Source of the DNA: Symbiodinium sp. CCMP2592
Lineage: Eukaryota > Sar > Dinophyceae > Suessiales > Symbiodiniaceae
Direction: 5' to 3'
NCBI GenBank assembly: GCA_905221615.1
Contig: CAJNDT010000327.1
Span: 177,475 to 241,474, forward strand
Length of the DNA stretch: 64,000 bases
Shown here: piece after piece, positions 37,844 to 49,886 of the stretch
Numbering within the stretch: position 1 is the stretch's first letter
Layout: each line of letters begins with the position of its first letter
Made by a program: the position numbers and the translations under genes
The notes under the pieces: generated by a model
Databases searched by the model: none
What the model was told of the DNA's origin: nothing
What the model saw: the letters and a program-made list of their open reading frames with translations, nothing else

Positions 37844-38806
37844 ATGTCTCCAACAGCCCTACCGCTTGAAAGCCTTGCGCCCTGCAGCCTCGACATAACA
37901 GAAAACCCTTGCAACCGTGAGGACGTCGGGGTTCTTGTTAAGCGATTTAGTTAAAGTTACCAAAATAGGGATCTACAGTGAATTTCATGTGGTTTCTTTA
38001 TTACGGCAATTTCAAGTTATATCCCTTAACAAGAACTGCAAAAGTCTCCCCAAGCCTGCCTAGAGCTCCTTTCTCGGGTGAGTCTCAAGACTCTGCTGCA
38101 GGAAGCTCGAGGCAGATGCTTCCTCTTCCTCAACCTGGGTCGCTCAGGGAGGCCCTTTACAGAAAAGCACTGTAGCTGCCGTTTCTTTGTGAAGACGATG
38201 CTTTACAAAATAGTACAGTGCTGTCATAAAGACTATAACCCCTCTTCTTAAACAGTTCATTCGGTACAAAACTTAAAGTCTTAAAGCCGGGAAATATGTT
38301 CAGGACGGGACTTCGTGTTCTTCGTCGCTGTCGCTGTCGCCCTCCTGTGCGCTGCAGGAAAGCTGAAGCTTATTTGCCGAGTTCAGGAGCCTCGAAAAGC
38401 TCGAACTTTCAGTTTTATACGCTCTCTCGCAACTCGGACTCGCCAAACGAGGTCTCTGTGTTCGGGTGCACAACGCAAGCTAACTGAAAGTTCTATAGGG
38501 GCTTGCTTATCCAGGAAGTGTAATGAATATTTACTCAGCGCCCAAGGAAGAACCTGTCCAACACGTCCACCGTGAACAAACCAAAGTTGAATGCTTGGAC
38601 AAATGCTCGCGTCGGAGTTTCCGAAAGTCATGGATCCAAGCAGCTACTGCGGTACTAACACTGTCCTCACAACGTAACCAGAAGAGTCACACAAAAGTCA
38701 AAAAACACACGACAAACTAAGCACCGCGATCGTGCCTGATAGTCACAACCACAATAAGAACAACGAACATAGTCATACGAAGCACAATATAAGAACAGTT
38801 CATGCT
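37844..38806. other. non-coding spacer
   Basis: No supported gene. Short Arg/Cys-rich frames at 38,296-38,575 are judged chance. Confidence 0.4.
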
Positions 38807-38807
38807 A

Positions 38808-38921
38808 CTTGGAGGTCCATGGTTAGTTATAAGTGGGGTTGTAGGTCCCCTAACATGGGCTATAACTCTAGCTACCTTACTTATAACCCCACTTATTTAT
38901 AACTACCCATGACCCTCCAAG
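38808..38921. mobile_element. MITE family B, copy 5
   Basis: Ends CTTGGAGGTCCATGGTTAG and CTACCCATGACCCTCCAAG, with TA on both sides. Confidence 0.85.
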
Positions 38922-39039
38922 TAGCTGTTCGCAGTAAAAAGTTATGCCCTGGCCTCACTGAAATGGTCCGTGAAGGGGAAAGGCTCCTGGCATCTTCTCG
39001 GGGCTTTTTTGGGGTGTTGGGCTTACGTAGGGCACTTGG

Positions 39040-39135
39040 GGTTTAGGGGTTTAGGGGTTTAGGGTTTAGGGGTTTAGGGTTTAGGGTTTAGGGGTTTTGG
39101 GTTTAGGGTTTAGGGGTTTAGGGTTTAGGGTTTGG
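39040..39135. repeat. interstitial telomere-like tract
   Basis: About 13 units of TTTAGGG and TTTAGGGG in a row. TTTAGGG is the telomere repeat known from dinoflagellates. Here it is internal, with mixed 7- and 8-bp units. Confidence 0.85.
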
Positions 39136-41600
39136 AATGTTGCAACGTACTATAGACTCCTCGTTGTGCAGGCCTTCTCCTGACGAAGGATTGCAAAAGC
39201 CAAGCCTCTTGCCAGGGCCTTGAAAGACAAGGGGCCCACAAATCAGGGATCTACATTGGAGCTTGCGCCTGAAAGGCGTTTGGGAATTTAAGACTTAAGG
39301 CGAGTTCTGGAGCCAGGATGAAGGAACCTGGGTGCAGGGCTTCGGGCGTACAGGGGTGGATGTTGTTGCATCCAGCCTGCTACTGAGCCTCTGTTCGGAA
39401 CCTAACGAAGGACCAACGCAAAGCTTCAAACTTGCAGTGCCATGCATCAGGTATGACTTCAAAGGACGCTGCAACCACTAGCTCACTAGCTCAAACCCAA
39501 AAAGCTCCAAGAGAAACTCCAAGCCCTGACCCTCATCCTAAACTTTACCCAGCCGAAACCTTAAACCTTGAACCATAATTCAATAGCGCTTTTATGACAG
39601 GTTACATCATACATTGCATTGTTCTGGATATCAGAGAACATGTCTAAGGGCTTCCTAAGGATTCCCTAAACCCTAAACTCCCTCAACTCCCTTTTGCTGC
39701 AGGCTTGCTTGCAAGGACGCCTGGCATTTTGCCGCTCTTCCGCCAGTTAGGACTGTGCCCCTCTTTTCTCAACTCCCTAAACCCTGAACCCGAAGCCCTC
39801 AACCCTTTTTTGCTGCAGGCTTGCTTGCAAGGAAGCCTGGTCGCCCTCAACCCTGAATCCTGAACCCTCCACCCTAAAAGGACTCCTCCGGGATGGGCCG
39901 GCCCAAGAAGTGACTCAGCGGCGCCCAGCCGTCCGCGAAGTCGAACCTCGGTCGGTTCGGAGCGGGAGGTCGTGGGCAGGCTTTGGCGAGAGGTTGAGGG
40001 TTGAGGGTTTAAGGTTCAGGATTTAGGGTCGAGGGTTGAGGGTTTAGATATGGCTGCCATGGGTCGACATGGCTTTTTGTACACTAGGGCATCGGGGCAC
40101 ATCATATCGTTGTGGTCTTCTTTTCGGGGGCTCTACTTACCATTAAGCGGATGCGTCTTGCGTATCCCGGTGTTGGTTTCTTCTGCTTGAACTGCACGTG
40201 GACCCGAAACCTCAGTCCAAACTGCAGAATATTCCTCCGTGCCAAAATCCATGATCGTCACTTTACACCCTTGCTGTATAGTAAAAGCACCCACCACCCG
40301 AGCATCACGGCGAACCGGAGCACGATAAGCAGTTGCATTGCCTTGCGATCACCGCAGCTACTGCAAGAGCTGATGCTGCCACTGCCCTGCCGCCCTGCCA
40401 GCAAGTGCTGAAACCGGGCAGGGAAACCCACACCATGAACCCTACATACGATGGATGATTAGTCATACTGTCCAGTGGCAAGAGCAGTCGTGACGGAGGA
40501 ATGGTGGACTTCACTCGCTCCATGTGGGCGTTGAAGTTGTTGTAGCCTTTCACCCGTATCATACTCTCATTTCCAAACATCTTTGCACATGTGACAATTG
40601 TTCCTTAAAACCCGGTCAGACAGTATGAATCCCGATCAAACCCAATCAGGAACTCAGTCATCGGTCCGACTTAAAGGTTACTTCTTGATGCGGGCAGCAT
40701 ACTTCACTGGGGATCGGACCTGTTCGCTCTTCTACGTCCGAGCGCAGTTCGTCTAGGTACAACCGGGACCCAGAAGCTCCACGCATATTGGCTAAGTGGC
40801 TGAACACCTTGGGTTTAGGGTTTATGGTGTCTTGCTTCAACTCATAACTTCAATGGCTAATAAAGCATTCTAAGATGCGATCTCGAGGCAGGTCCGGTTC
40901 TCCTCCTCGGACATGCCTGCAGGTGCAAGAGCACAGGGCATAGCTGAAACACTTTCATGGATGCACGCTCTCTCACAACCCCACATGCTCAAATCCCACA
41001 CGAGCCCCTTGTCAAACAGTCGTGGTTAATGCCAAAGCGAGTTTCAAAAACAAGGAATCAAAAAAAAGACGCCAAAATACTCGTATCCTTACTAAAGAAA
41101 CGCTTAATATACAACCCTGGGATCAAAGTACCTTCACCATGACGATCCCGAAACAAGGTACCCCTTAACATTCAAGCCCTGAACCCTGAACCCTAACCCG
41201 TAAACCCTAAAGCTTCGGCACTGCCCCCATGGGGCTACCACGAATTACGGACCCATGTATCTATATTGTGAATATTGTCCAACTGTAACTGAACCCTACG
41301 ACCCACAATCATCTTAACCGAGGCCGACATGCAGCACCGATACCCCAAGCCTAAAATAGTCCTGAACCCGAAACCCTAACCCCTAAAGCCCTAAGCCCTA
41401 AACCCTAAACCCCTAAAGCCCTAAAGCCCTAAAGCCCTAAAGCCTTTCCAGGCCTTCGATCTTCCCGAAGTTGCAACCCCAGTAGTGGCAGGCCCAGCAG
41501 TAGGTTCTGGGAGTCGAATTGGTGTCCAGGTTCTCGTACTTCGCCTGGGGGTCCCTTTAAACGGATACTATAAGGGTCCTTTTAAAGGGCTCTATAAGGG
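39136..41600. other. non-coding stretch with CCCTAAA units and a local duplication
   Basis: CTTTTGCTGCAGGCTTGCTT followed by GCAAGGA and GCCTGG occurs at about 39,690 and again at about 39,807. CCCTAAAG units form a short array at 41,375-41,445. No gene is supported. Confidence 0.45.
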
Positions 41601-41707
41601 AATTAAGGTTTCCGAAAATAAGGGGGTACCTTATGTTGGGGTCCTTTTCACAAGGATCCTACGATTTTGGGGGTACTACATTAGGGTCCCCTGTTAGCGA
41701 AAACTCC
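41601..41707. mobile_element. MITE family A, copy 7 (degraded ends)
   Basis: TTCCGAAAATAAGGGGGTAC faces TAGCGAAAACTCCC around a CAAGGATCCTACGATT core. Left terminal GGGAG is lost. Confidence 0.65.
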
Positions 41708-43495
41708 CACCTGGGCATGTGAGGCTTAGGGCTTGAGCGGTTTAGGGGTTAGGCGTTTAGGATTAGGGCTTGAGGGGTGTATGGCCATGACTTTCGGGTT
41801 TAGGAAGTTTAGGAAGCAAGGAGGGGTCCAGTGGTTTCGAGGGTTCTGGTGTGGTTGAGCCTCTCTACCCCTCTCTCCCTGAGAAATTCCCGCTTCATTG
41901 CTTCTCTTCTTGGCATTGGCGTGCCGACCGCCTGTTGCGCACCAAATGCACAAATGCAAACGCTAGCGATTTCAAAACGCAACCTGCCAAAAAGCGCAAA
42001 CGCACCTCATTCTCTTTTCCGGGAAAGTTCCCAAACGCAAGACGCTAGCGGCTTGGGGCGAACATTCCCAAATGCAACTCACGGAAAAATCATTGGTGAG
42101 TGATGGGGAAAGGCATAGCAGGAAGGTGAGCCAACGACAAAAGCAGAAATCATTGGCCAGTGTCGGGCCGGTAATACTTAAGAAGCGTTTGGGTATTGCG
42201 ATTTGAAACCGCTGCTGTTGCCCAGAACGCGGCAGTGCCGGGAACGGAAGGGTACGGAACGCGAACGAGAACGGAACGAGGCAAAGGTTCTCAGTTTTCA
42301 GCAGGTCGGGAAACTTCATTTCAGCGGGTCCAATCGCTAGCGATTTTAAGCGCCGACCACGATATTGCGAAGAGGGCTCTTCACACGATCATACTCACAA
42401 AGGTGATGTTTTGGGGGGCAACTCTTGGTTCAAGAATTCGGCAACTGTCTCAATGGTCCTCGCGCTCTGTTCGTGGCAATTTTCTAGAAGCATCTTGACC
42501 TGCAGCCTGCTTAAAATGAGAAACAGAAGACCCCAACCCTAAAATGATCCGAAACCACTACGACCCTGCTGACAAGGATCGTCCATCTTTCGGTCGAAAT
42601 ACTCCAGCGTCGCCCCCGGCTTGATCTTCAGGCCTGTAGGAACCCAGTGAGCGCAAGAGCTCTTAACCAAGATGCGTTTAGCATGTAATATATGGATCTG
42701 AACAGCTAGTCGCGCTGTTCCCTTGTGGTCCCCATATAAGCGAAGTCTTACGCATGCCAACAGCCCATTCTACTCGTTGAGGCCTTTATGTTCGAGGTGT
42801 CTCTCATCTGATTTTGTGCATTCTGCTGAATTCAACATCTGGACAGGATGGCAGTTGTGTGCGGGGCTTGGGTTCAGGATGCAGGGTTTAGGGTCCCAGG
42901 GCTCAGGGTTTGGGATTTTTAGGGCTAAGGTTTGAGGATTAGGGCTTAAGCACTTCTGTTTCTTGGGTATAAGGCGTCTTTAGTTTGGGGTGTCTGTGGT
43001 CAAAGCGTGTTTTGGTTTAAGTGAGTTTCTGGCTTAGGGTTTAAGGTTCTCCCTTTGAGGAAGTCAGCCGGGGGAATACTGTGATCATTTTCATGAAAAT
43101 CACGAGAGTTGGGGTGTACATTGTAAAGCAGTCCCTAGACGAAGGCCCATAATATAGGGGCCTTAAACAATCGAATAGGGCTTGGGGGTACTTTGGTTAC
43201 AATAATGAACTCCCAGAGTAGTATTGGTCTACAGCCCCACAAGGCCCAATCCCTGTACTACATTCACTCAGGGGCATTTTCGCAATAGAAGCATCTGGCT
43301 TCTGGATCAGTTCGTAAACTGTAAACCCGATCCCCTCTCACCCTAAAATAAATCCAAACCCCCCACCCCAAAAACCCTTAAAACAAGATCTTGATCCTCT
43401 GACTCTGCATGATCGAGACCGCCCTCAAAGCCACGGGACGCTTCTGCGCTGCAGCTGCGATCCGCCGTTCCTTTGGAAACTTGTCCTGAGCACCG
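41708..43495. other. non-coding spacer
   Basis: Between 41,940 and 42,360, CGCTAGCGATTT-like units and AAATCATTGG(T/C)(G/C)AGTG occur twice each. They look like remnants of a duplicated repeat. No gene seen. Confidence 0.4.
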
Positions 43496-43583
43496 TAATA
43501 TATAATAATATATAAATAAGAGTAATAACAATAATAATAATAATAAATAATAATAACAATATATATATATATAATAATAAAAA
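43496..43583. repeat. AT-rich TAA/TA microsatellite
   Basis: TAATAATAA and TATATATA runs. A second (TA)n run lies at about 43,968-43,995. Confidence 0.85.
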
Positions 43584-44203
43584 TGTAAGATTAAATAAAT
43601 GCGGTGTGGCGTTGGGCTTTAAGATCTTCGGGTGTGGGCATTGGAGAATGGCTTCCCAGACACCCGGGAGGATCCAACAAGTAGATCCCTTAATGCGGGG
43701 TTTTCTAGAAAGTACCCTAAGTAGTATAGGGCTCCAACTCAGGGGATCCTACCGGGGGTCTGGGTTCGAAGTTTCAGGCTGTTTTGGTTGCCAGCCCGAA
43801 GCCCTTCGGGCCAAACCCTCGAACCCTAGCGGGTGTTTTGTTTAGGATTTGGCCAGGGTGGGAGGTGGTAGGACGTCAGGGCTTCAGCACTCAACTTCCG
43901 CGCTCTTCACGGGCTCAGGGTCTGCTACCCTCACTGGGTTAGCCTTTAGAGCCCTTTGAAAAATATTAGTATATATATATATGTATATATATATAGGGTC
44001 ATTATAAACCCAATCAGGAAAATATCTAAATAACCCAAAGGCCTATTCAGGACTGAGCGGCATTCTCGAAAAAATCTCTGTAGGAACTCATCCATTGCTC
44101 AGCCGTCGTCACCGGCAAAATGAACCTCAGCTTTTGTCTGGGTATAAATGTCCGGGTTTTACAGGTCAAAAAAGGGCTTTATGAGAGCTCCACGGGGGCT
44201 CTA
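43584..44203. other. non-coding spacer
   Basis: Nothing recognisable besides the short (TA)n run. Confidence 0.4.
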
Positions 44204-44319
44204 CTTGGAGGTTATGGGTAGTTGTAAATTGGGATCACAAGTCCCCTATTACGTGTATGGGTTATGACTATAGTTAACTTACTTACGAACTGACTTATAA
44301 CTACCCATGAACCTCCAAG
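44204..44319. mobile_element. MITE family B, copy 6
   Basis: Ends CTTGGAGGTTATGGGTAG and CTACCCATGAACCTCCAAG. The left flank is TA and the right flank TT. A solitary GAAGCTCCGAGTAG remnant follows. Confidence 0.8.
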
Positions 44320-45056
44320 TTATTCATGAAGCTCCGAGTAGTCTAGAGGGCCTAGGCATACCTTCAAGCGCGATGTCATGGCATTTTCGTGTGGATCCTG
44401 GGCCCTGCATAACCTTAAACGTATTTATGAGCCCACACGCGCGACCTGAGAATAAGTCTGATTCACCGCCTTCACTGAATGAACCCACCCGTATTGGATG
44501 CGTGCTTAGATTTAGGGTCAAGAGGACCTTGATTAGGCTCACTACCAACTAGATCTGAATACTTGCAAGGTGACGCAAAAGTGTGTTGCCCTTTTCAGGA
44601 CTGGCCCGGGAATGTGTAACCGGGGGCATTGCGGCATCAGTAGCCGGGGACTGTGTCACGAGAGGCCTGGATACGACCGTCGAGCATTACCGGCACGGGT
44701 GGGGCTTGATCTGGACACATGTCGGACTCACGGGGCAAACAGACTCGACTAAGATTCCTACCTGCAGCTGTCCATGACGAACCTTCAAGGAGAGCGGACA
44801 TGGGCTTTCAGGTGTTGCTGAGGGAAATGCCTGCCACAGTGTGGGATTTCACCTGCTCACCACCTAGATTCCAGCCCGAAGCTGACACGCGAGTGGCCAG
44901 CCCGAGGAGGGACCCTGGGTTTGAGGCTGCATTTCCTGTCGTAACTTACTATGATTACTGTTATTACCATTAGTAGTACTATTATTGTTATGATTATTAC
45001 TATTATCGCCTTGCAAGCTGAACTTACAGCTGCCTGCCCGAGTCTTCAACTCAACA
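44320..45056. other. non-coding, possible intron and downstream part of a sulfotransferase gene
   Basis: An ATT/ACT-rich simple repeat lies at 44,946-45,008. Further exons of the gene at 45,076-45,590 would be expected here on the minus strand, but none was recognised. Confidence 0.35.
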
Positions 45057-45075
45057 TCAACGGAGGGCAAGCAGC

Positions 45076-45225
45076 TTTGAATTGGGAAACTCTTCCATGA
45101 CAGCGTCATACATCAGCTGGAATGGCTCATCCATGCCTGCATCGAATCCGCTGAGGACGTTCATAGCGACCTTCACATTCACAGGGCCACACCAAGCCCG
45201 GAGCAAGTTTTGTGGAGCTCTGCTG
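45076..45225 (-). CDS. sulfotransferase-family gene, second recognisable exon
   Basis: The minus strand reads a stretch containing DEPFQLMYDAVMEEFPNSK. This fits the segment after the P-loop region in Sulfotransfer_4-type proteins, where an acidic-Pro-Phe motif precedes a helix and a P-N-x-K strand. It lies about 120 bp after the first exon in a different frame, with stops between, so an intron is required. Exact borders are not certain; AG sites near 45,225 and a GTTGATG donor-like site near 45,076 are candidates. The expected next strand (TVRD) was not found, so the gene may be split further or broken. Confidence 0.45.
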
Positions 45226-45350
45226 GCGTTCATTTCCTTCTCTCCAGCCGTTGTCAATCACAACTAAACCTAGCAACAACCGCAGGTACACTGGTACAGC
45301 CTTCCTGGTCCTACTTCTGACTTCCAAGCTAGGCCGGCTGGTTCACTGGT

Positions 45351-45590
45351 TCACTCTCGAACTCGCGCCTCCTTGGACCCATTGAAGTACAGGAAGTTGC
45401 ACATGGGCTCCCGGACAGATCTGTTGTAGCCGCTGTGCAGTGGCCGTAGGCCTAGAATCTTCAAAGCCGTGAACATCGTCTGGGTCCCTGTCCGCGGAGG
45501 CCCAACGTAGAGAACTTGAAAAGATCTGGCAAGGACGGCAAAGTTAAGGAGAAGCGCCATGGGCAGCATGATCCTCCATGTGGCCGACAT
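45351..45590 (-). CDS. sulfotransferase-family gene, first exon with signal anchor
   Basis: Starts with ATG. A hydrophobic stretch (MLPMALLLNFAVLA, about residues 8-21) could target the protein to the ER/Golgi. It is followed by the strand and P-loop FQVLYVGPPRTGTQTMFTAL, typical of PAPS-dependent sulfotransferases (PRTGT motif), then LGLRPLHSGYN. The frame stops after 79 codons. The true exon probably ends near the FLYFNGS part, at a GT or GA/GC donor. Such enzymes move sulfate from PAPS to a carbohydrate or other acceptor. A partial or decayed gene is equally possible, since later exons were not found. Confidence 0.55.
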   Translation of the reverse strand: MSATWRIMLPMALLLNFAVLARSFQVLYVGPPRTGTQTMFTALKILGLRPLHSGYNRSVREPMCNFLYFNGSKEARVRE

Positions 45591-47088
45591 ACTGCCAGTC
45601 TCACTGCACCGACGTTGTATGGAGGGTCGTTTGCAGTAGGCGTGTGGCTTTCCACGCCTGGTCTTGGGCCCGAACGCAAGGCAAGGACCTTTCCACAGGA
45701 TCCTACTCCTTCAGGGTCTCTTTTTCAGGGTCCCCTGACCTAGATTCCTTTCTGAAACCTCGGAGCTTCTGGGGCCTGCGGTCGGAATATACAAGCCCAA
45801 GAAAGGCGAGAGGCTATGCAGCTCCTCTGCACCACAGTCTCACAGGTGATTCAGCAAGAAGGGGGCCGGAACGTCGGAGGATGCTCATGATAAGGACTCC
45901 CGAAGGTGCACTTCCCGAAGCTTTCTAAGAAGAAAAGCATCTCAGAACAGGGCCGAGCTTGCTTCGGCAGATCTCCCTAAAGGGTTTAGGGCTTTGGGCT
46001 TTAAGAGTTTAGGGAGCAATCCAGCTGGGGCCCCACGATCTCAATGCAGGGTTTAGTTTAGTTGTCAGTCGCTTGGTGCTTTCGCCTCCACGCGGGAAGT
46101 CAGACGCTATAGGGTGTGCTTGCATTGGAGTTTAAGAGGTTTCACTGGAATCAGGAAGCCGATAACCTTCTACCCAAAGAGCCTGCACATCCCGAAACCC
46201 AAAACCCAAAAATATTCCTTCAACCAGAGGCCCCTTGCCAGTCCGAATCGGCGTGCTCGTATCTGAGGTGCTGGAGGGCCACCTCCCGTTCTTTGAGCCT
46301 GGAGTTTCGGCTTGAGAGGTTCAGGCTTGGGGTTTGAGGGTTTAGAGTTTAGAGTTAAGGCTTTGGGTTTGAGGGTTTAGAGTTTTGAACTCAGAGATAA
46401 GGCTTTGGATTTCAGGGTGGGGTCCAACTCTGGACCCATTGTTTTGCCTCCTACCTCGCCAGGACGTGCCCAACTCTGGACGTGTTCAGGTTTACGGCTT
46501 TGACGATCGGAGATGAGAGCCCTTCGTTGGACTGCACAGGTAACAGGCAAGTCCTACACCTCCCCAGGCGTAAGCGCCTTTTCCTAGACCTAGCGTACAG
46601 CTGGTCTTGAGCAGTCAATGAAACAAAGCTGGCATGAATCCTAACAAGCACAGAAGTCGCACGTGTACTCAAGTCGGTGGCAAATCACACTATGGTTATG
46701 ATAAGGAACCCCCAAAAGAAGTATAGGTAACTATTTAGACCCTATATTTAGACCCTATAGCAGGTCCAGGATCAGGAGCTTCCCATTCACAACCCCGATC
46801 CGACCACGGATCTTGTGCTCCGTCGCACGGCTCAGCTTCTGTCGTCGTCGGGGTTTCTTAACTTACGGGGGATCCCTTTTGGGGGTGCCTGTGTAGTGAT
46901 CGAAAAGCCGACTGCATCTGAGCGTTTTTTGTGAACCCCTTGCTGGTTCCTGCTCCCGGAACATCCGTTGACCATGAGAGCTCGAAGGTCAAAGCACCTC
47001 AAGGCCTGATAAACAAACCCAAGCCCGAAATCAACTGGGAATATCGACATCGACGAGGTTCAAGAATCCAAAGGCCTCAAGCCCACAT
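45591..47088. other. non-coding spacer
   Basis: TTTAGGG/TTTAGAG-type units at 45,975-46,015 and 46,315-46,400. No supported gene. The first part would hold the promoter of the sulfotransferase-like gene, but no signal was recognised. Confidence 0.4.
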
Positions 47089-47177
47089 GGGAGTTTCCGA
47101 AAATTAGGGGACCTATATAAGGATCCGACTACTTAGGGTAATTACTATATTTGGGCCCCCTATTTTCGGAAACTCCC
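47089..47177. mobile_element. MITE family A, copy 8
   Basis: Ends GGGAGTTTCCGAAAATTAGG and CTATTTTCGGAAACTCCC, with ACAT on both sides. Shorter than the others through an internal loss. Confidence 0.85.
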
Positions 47178-48089
47178 ACATCCGAGAACAACACCAAACT
47201 GCGAAGGCCCAAACCCTGCCTCTCCACGAAGAGGTCCTCGATACTTCTGACCTCCCGGTCGCTTTCAGATAGCCTCGGCTTGTGCCGAGCGAGGGTTTTA
47301 ATCGACCTCATGCTACTACTTCCTTTTGGAATGTAACACTAGTAATCATATTAAGAAGTGCTGTTAGTCTTATTCTTATTGTCACTACTACTTCTACGTC
47401 TACGTCCACTTCTACTTCTACTTCCACTTACTTCCACTTCTACTTCTACTTCTACTTCAGCTACTACTGCTACTACTGTACTACAGTACTACAACGACAG
47501 GGTTCCACTACTACGACGACCACCACGACCACCAGAACAACCACAACGATCACTCGAGTTCTCCTAGCATCAAGCCCTCTGATCCTTGAAGAGTCTTCTG
47601 ACCGTGACAAGGCACCCAGCGCGGAGAGCAAGGTTTCCGAGCCTCAATTTAGGAGCTTTCTGTTTGTTTGCGCACTATGACTCCTAAATCTTCCGTCATG
47701 GACTTGCCTGTGCAGGATAGCGGAGCGTATGTCTTGCTGCTCTGTTGCTGCTGTTGTCGACACACGGTTTGTGACCATTACTAGCTATTTAGTTTATGAC
47801 AGGAAATTTGGGCGCCTTCTGTTCTCCGTTGCTAGCAAAAAGTCGGAGCTGTCGGGCTTGGTCGTGTCTGGCTTCATGGGCTGTACGTCGTTCAGGGCTT
47901 CAGGCTTTCGGGGATTTGCATAAGGGTCTCGGCTTGTGGGTTTTGGGTTGGCTTTAAAGGCTGCAGGATTCAGCCACGCTGACTGAACACGAGGTGTAAG
48001 TCTTAGTGATGTTATCTTTATGCCTGTTTTGTCTTTTCGGGCTAATCTCCGCCTCGGTTTTTGGGCTTGGCCTTTGTTTGCAAAGGTCC
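47178..48089. other. non-coding with TACTTC/CTACTG microsatellite
   Basis: The simple repeat lies at about 47,385-47,550. Thr/Leu/Arg-rich open frames there come from the repeat. No gene. Confidence 0.55.
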
Positions 48090-48091
48090 TA

Positions 48092-48168
48092 CTCGGAGGT
48101 TCATGGGTAGTTATAAGTGGGATTATAGGTAAGGAGACTATATTTATAACTACCCATGAACCTCCAAG
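48092..48168. mobile_element. MITE family B, copy 7 (short)
   Basis: Ends CTCGGAGGTTCATGGGTAG and CTACCCATGAACCTCCAAG, with TA on both sides. The middle is deleted compared with other copies. Confidence 0.85.
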
Positions 48169-48170
48169 TA

Positions 48171-48839
48171 GACCCTGCAGGACATGGGGCCCAGGAAGGA
48201 TGATAGTGCTGGAGCCTCCTCTTCGTGCAAGAAGAAAGTTCTTAATCATAATCCAGGGCCTCCGCTGGCTGTCGTTAACCCTAATGCCCTGATTCAATGT
48301 ACAAACTCCTGCACCGTAGCTCAAGATCCTAAACCCCAGGCTCAACACTAAATGCGCCCTTTCATCCGAACTCCTCAAAGGCAAAATTCACCCCGTTTCG
48401 CGCATGCCTTCCGCAGGAATTGCAAAGCTGACTTCACCTATGGAAACCTTGAACAAGTATGCTTCGGCTTTCGCAAGGTTTGGGATGTCGTTTGGCCTTT
48501 CCCGTCGACGCATTTCGGAGTTTCAGAGCATCGGGAACTGTGATAGAAAAACCCTCTACGGTAGGAGCCTCACCAGAAGGATACAAGACTCCCTAATTTC
48601 GAAATACCAAACCCGGCAAGCCCCGCACGAGTGTCTATGAGAAGCCCGCCCCTTCACGCAGGAGAGCAAGAACTCAGGCCCCTACCGCCTGCGCAGCTCC
48701 TTTCGCACAGGATGCGATGGGTCCTGGACTTGACGCTTGTGGTTCCTGTGTTTAGAAACTGAAGGCTTATGGTTTTAGGACCTAAGGTCTCGGCATGTTG
48801 ATTGATCAGGAGACCAATCGAGCGCCTACCACTGCTAGC
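48171..48839. other. non-coding spacer
   Basis: Nothing recognisable. Confidence 0.4.
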
Positions 48840-49225
48840 GATAGCGCCAAAAGTCTTGCAGCTGCTACCTGCTACCGCCACGACTCCTGCTGGTAATCGG
48901 GCTCTTGCGCTTCTTCCGTTCCTACGATTGCGACTGCAACTGCTACTGCTAGTACTGCTGCTGCTGTTGCTGCTTTTGCTCATGCTGCTACTCCCACTAC
49001 TCCTACTGCTGCTGCTGCTACTACTACGACTGCTGCTACTACGACGACGAAAACTACTGCTACCACTGCTGCCAGTACTACTACCCCCACCACCACCACC
49101 ACCGCCACCACAACCAAGACGACGACGAGTCCCACTCCTACTACTGCTGTTCTTGCTTTTGCTGCTACTCGTTCTAATTTTGCTACTTCTTCTGCTGCTG
49201 CTGCTGCTCCTGCGACCTCTGCGGA
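48840..49225. repeat. degenerate CTN triplet repeat
   Basis: Mostly CTG, CTA, CTC, CTT and ACC triplets. Reads as a Leu-rich frame of 158 codons on the plus strand, which I take as repeat artefact. Confidence 0.75.
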
Positions 49226-49534
49226 GGCTTTGTGTCGTACGAAACGGTGTTCCAGATAAGCGACTTTCTGTCAGATGAAAACTCGTTGTTGTTGGGTGGG
49301 ATCTTAGTGTTGCAGAGGGTCTTACTGTTAGACGAGACTTTATGGCTAGGCAAAGTCTTCCTGCCAGGCAGGGTCGTTGATCAGATCAGGTTTGCTGTTA
49401 GACCGGGCTTCTGTTACATAGGGTTACATGAGCTTGACTTGCTTTTGCTTCGGTTTACATGTCAAGTCAAGATGCAAAATGGAATAGAGGACAATCAGAT
49501 GACCGATGGGTCACGGGAGCAGACAAACGGCTGC
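49226..49534. other. unique sequence between two triplet arrays
   Basis: An open frame continues through it from the left and into the right array on the plus strand. No domain is recognised. Confidence 0.4.
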
Positions 49535-49667
49535 TGCTGCTGCTTCTGCTGCTACTACGACTGTACTACGACTACGACTGTTTCAGCCATGACTACTACT
49601 ACCACTACCACCACTACTGCTACTACTGCTGCTGCTACTACTACTACTACTGCTACTGCTACTGCTA

Positions 49668-49708
<41 letters not shown>

Positions 49709-49855
49709 ACTGCTACTGCTACTGCTACTGCTACTGCTACTGCTACTGCTACTGCTACTGCTACTGCTACTGCTACTGCTACTGCTACTGCTACTGCTAC
49801 TGCTGCTACTGCTGCTACTGCTGCTACTGCTGCTACTGCTGCTGCTGCTCCTGCT

Positions 49856-49886
<31 letters not shown>

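Noticed and set aside
48802..49278. Leu-rich 158-codon frame
   Set aside because: Produced by CTN triplets; no domain and no start context.
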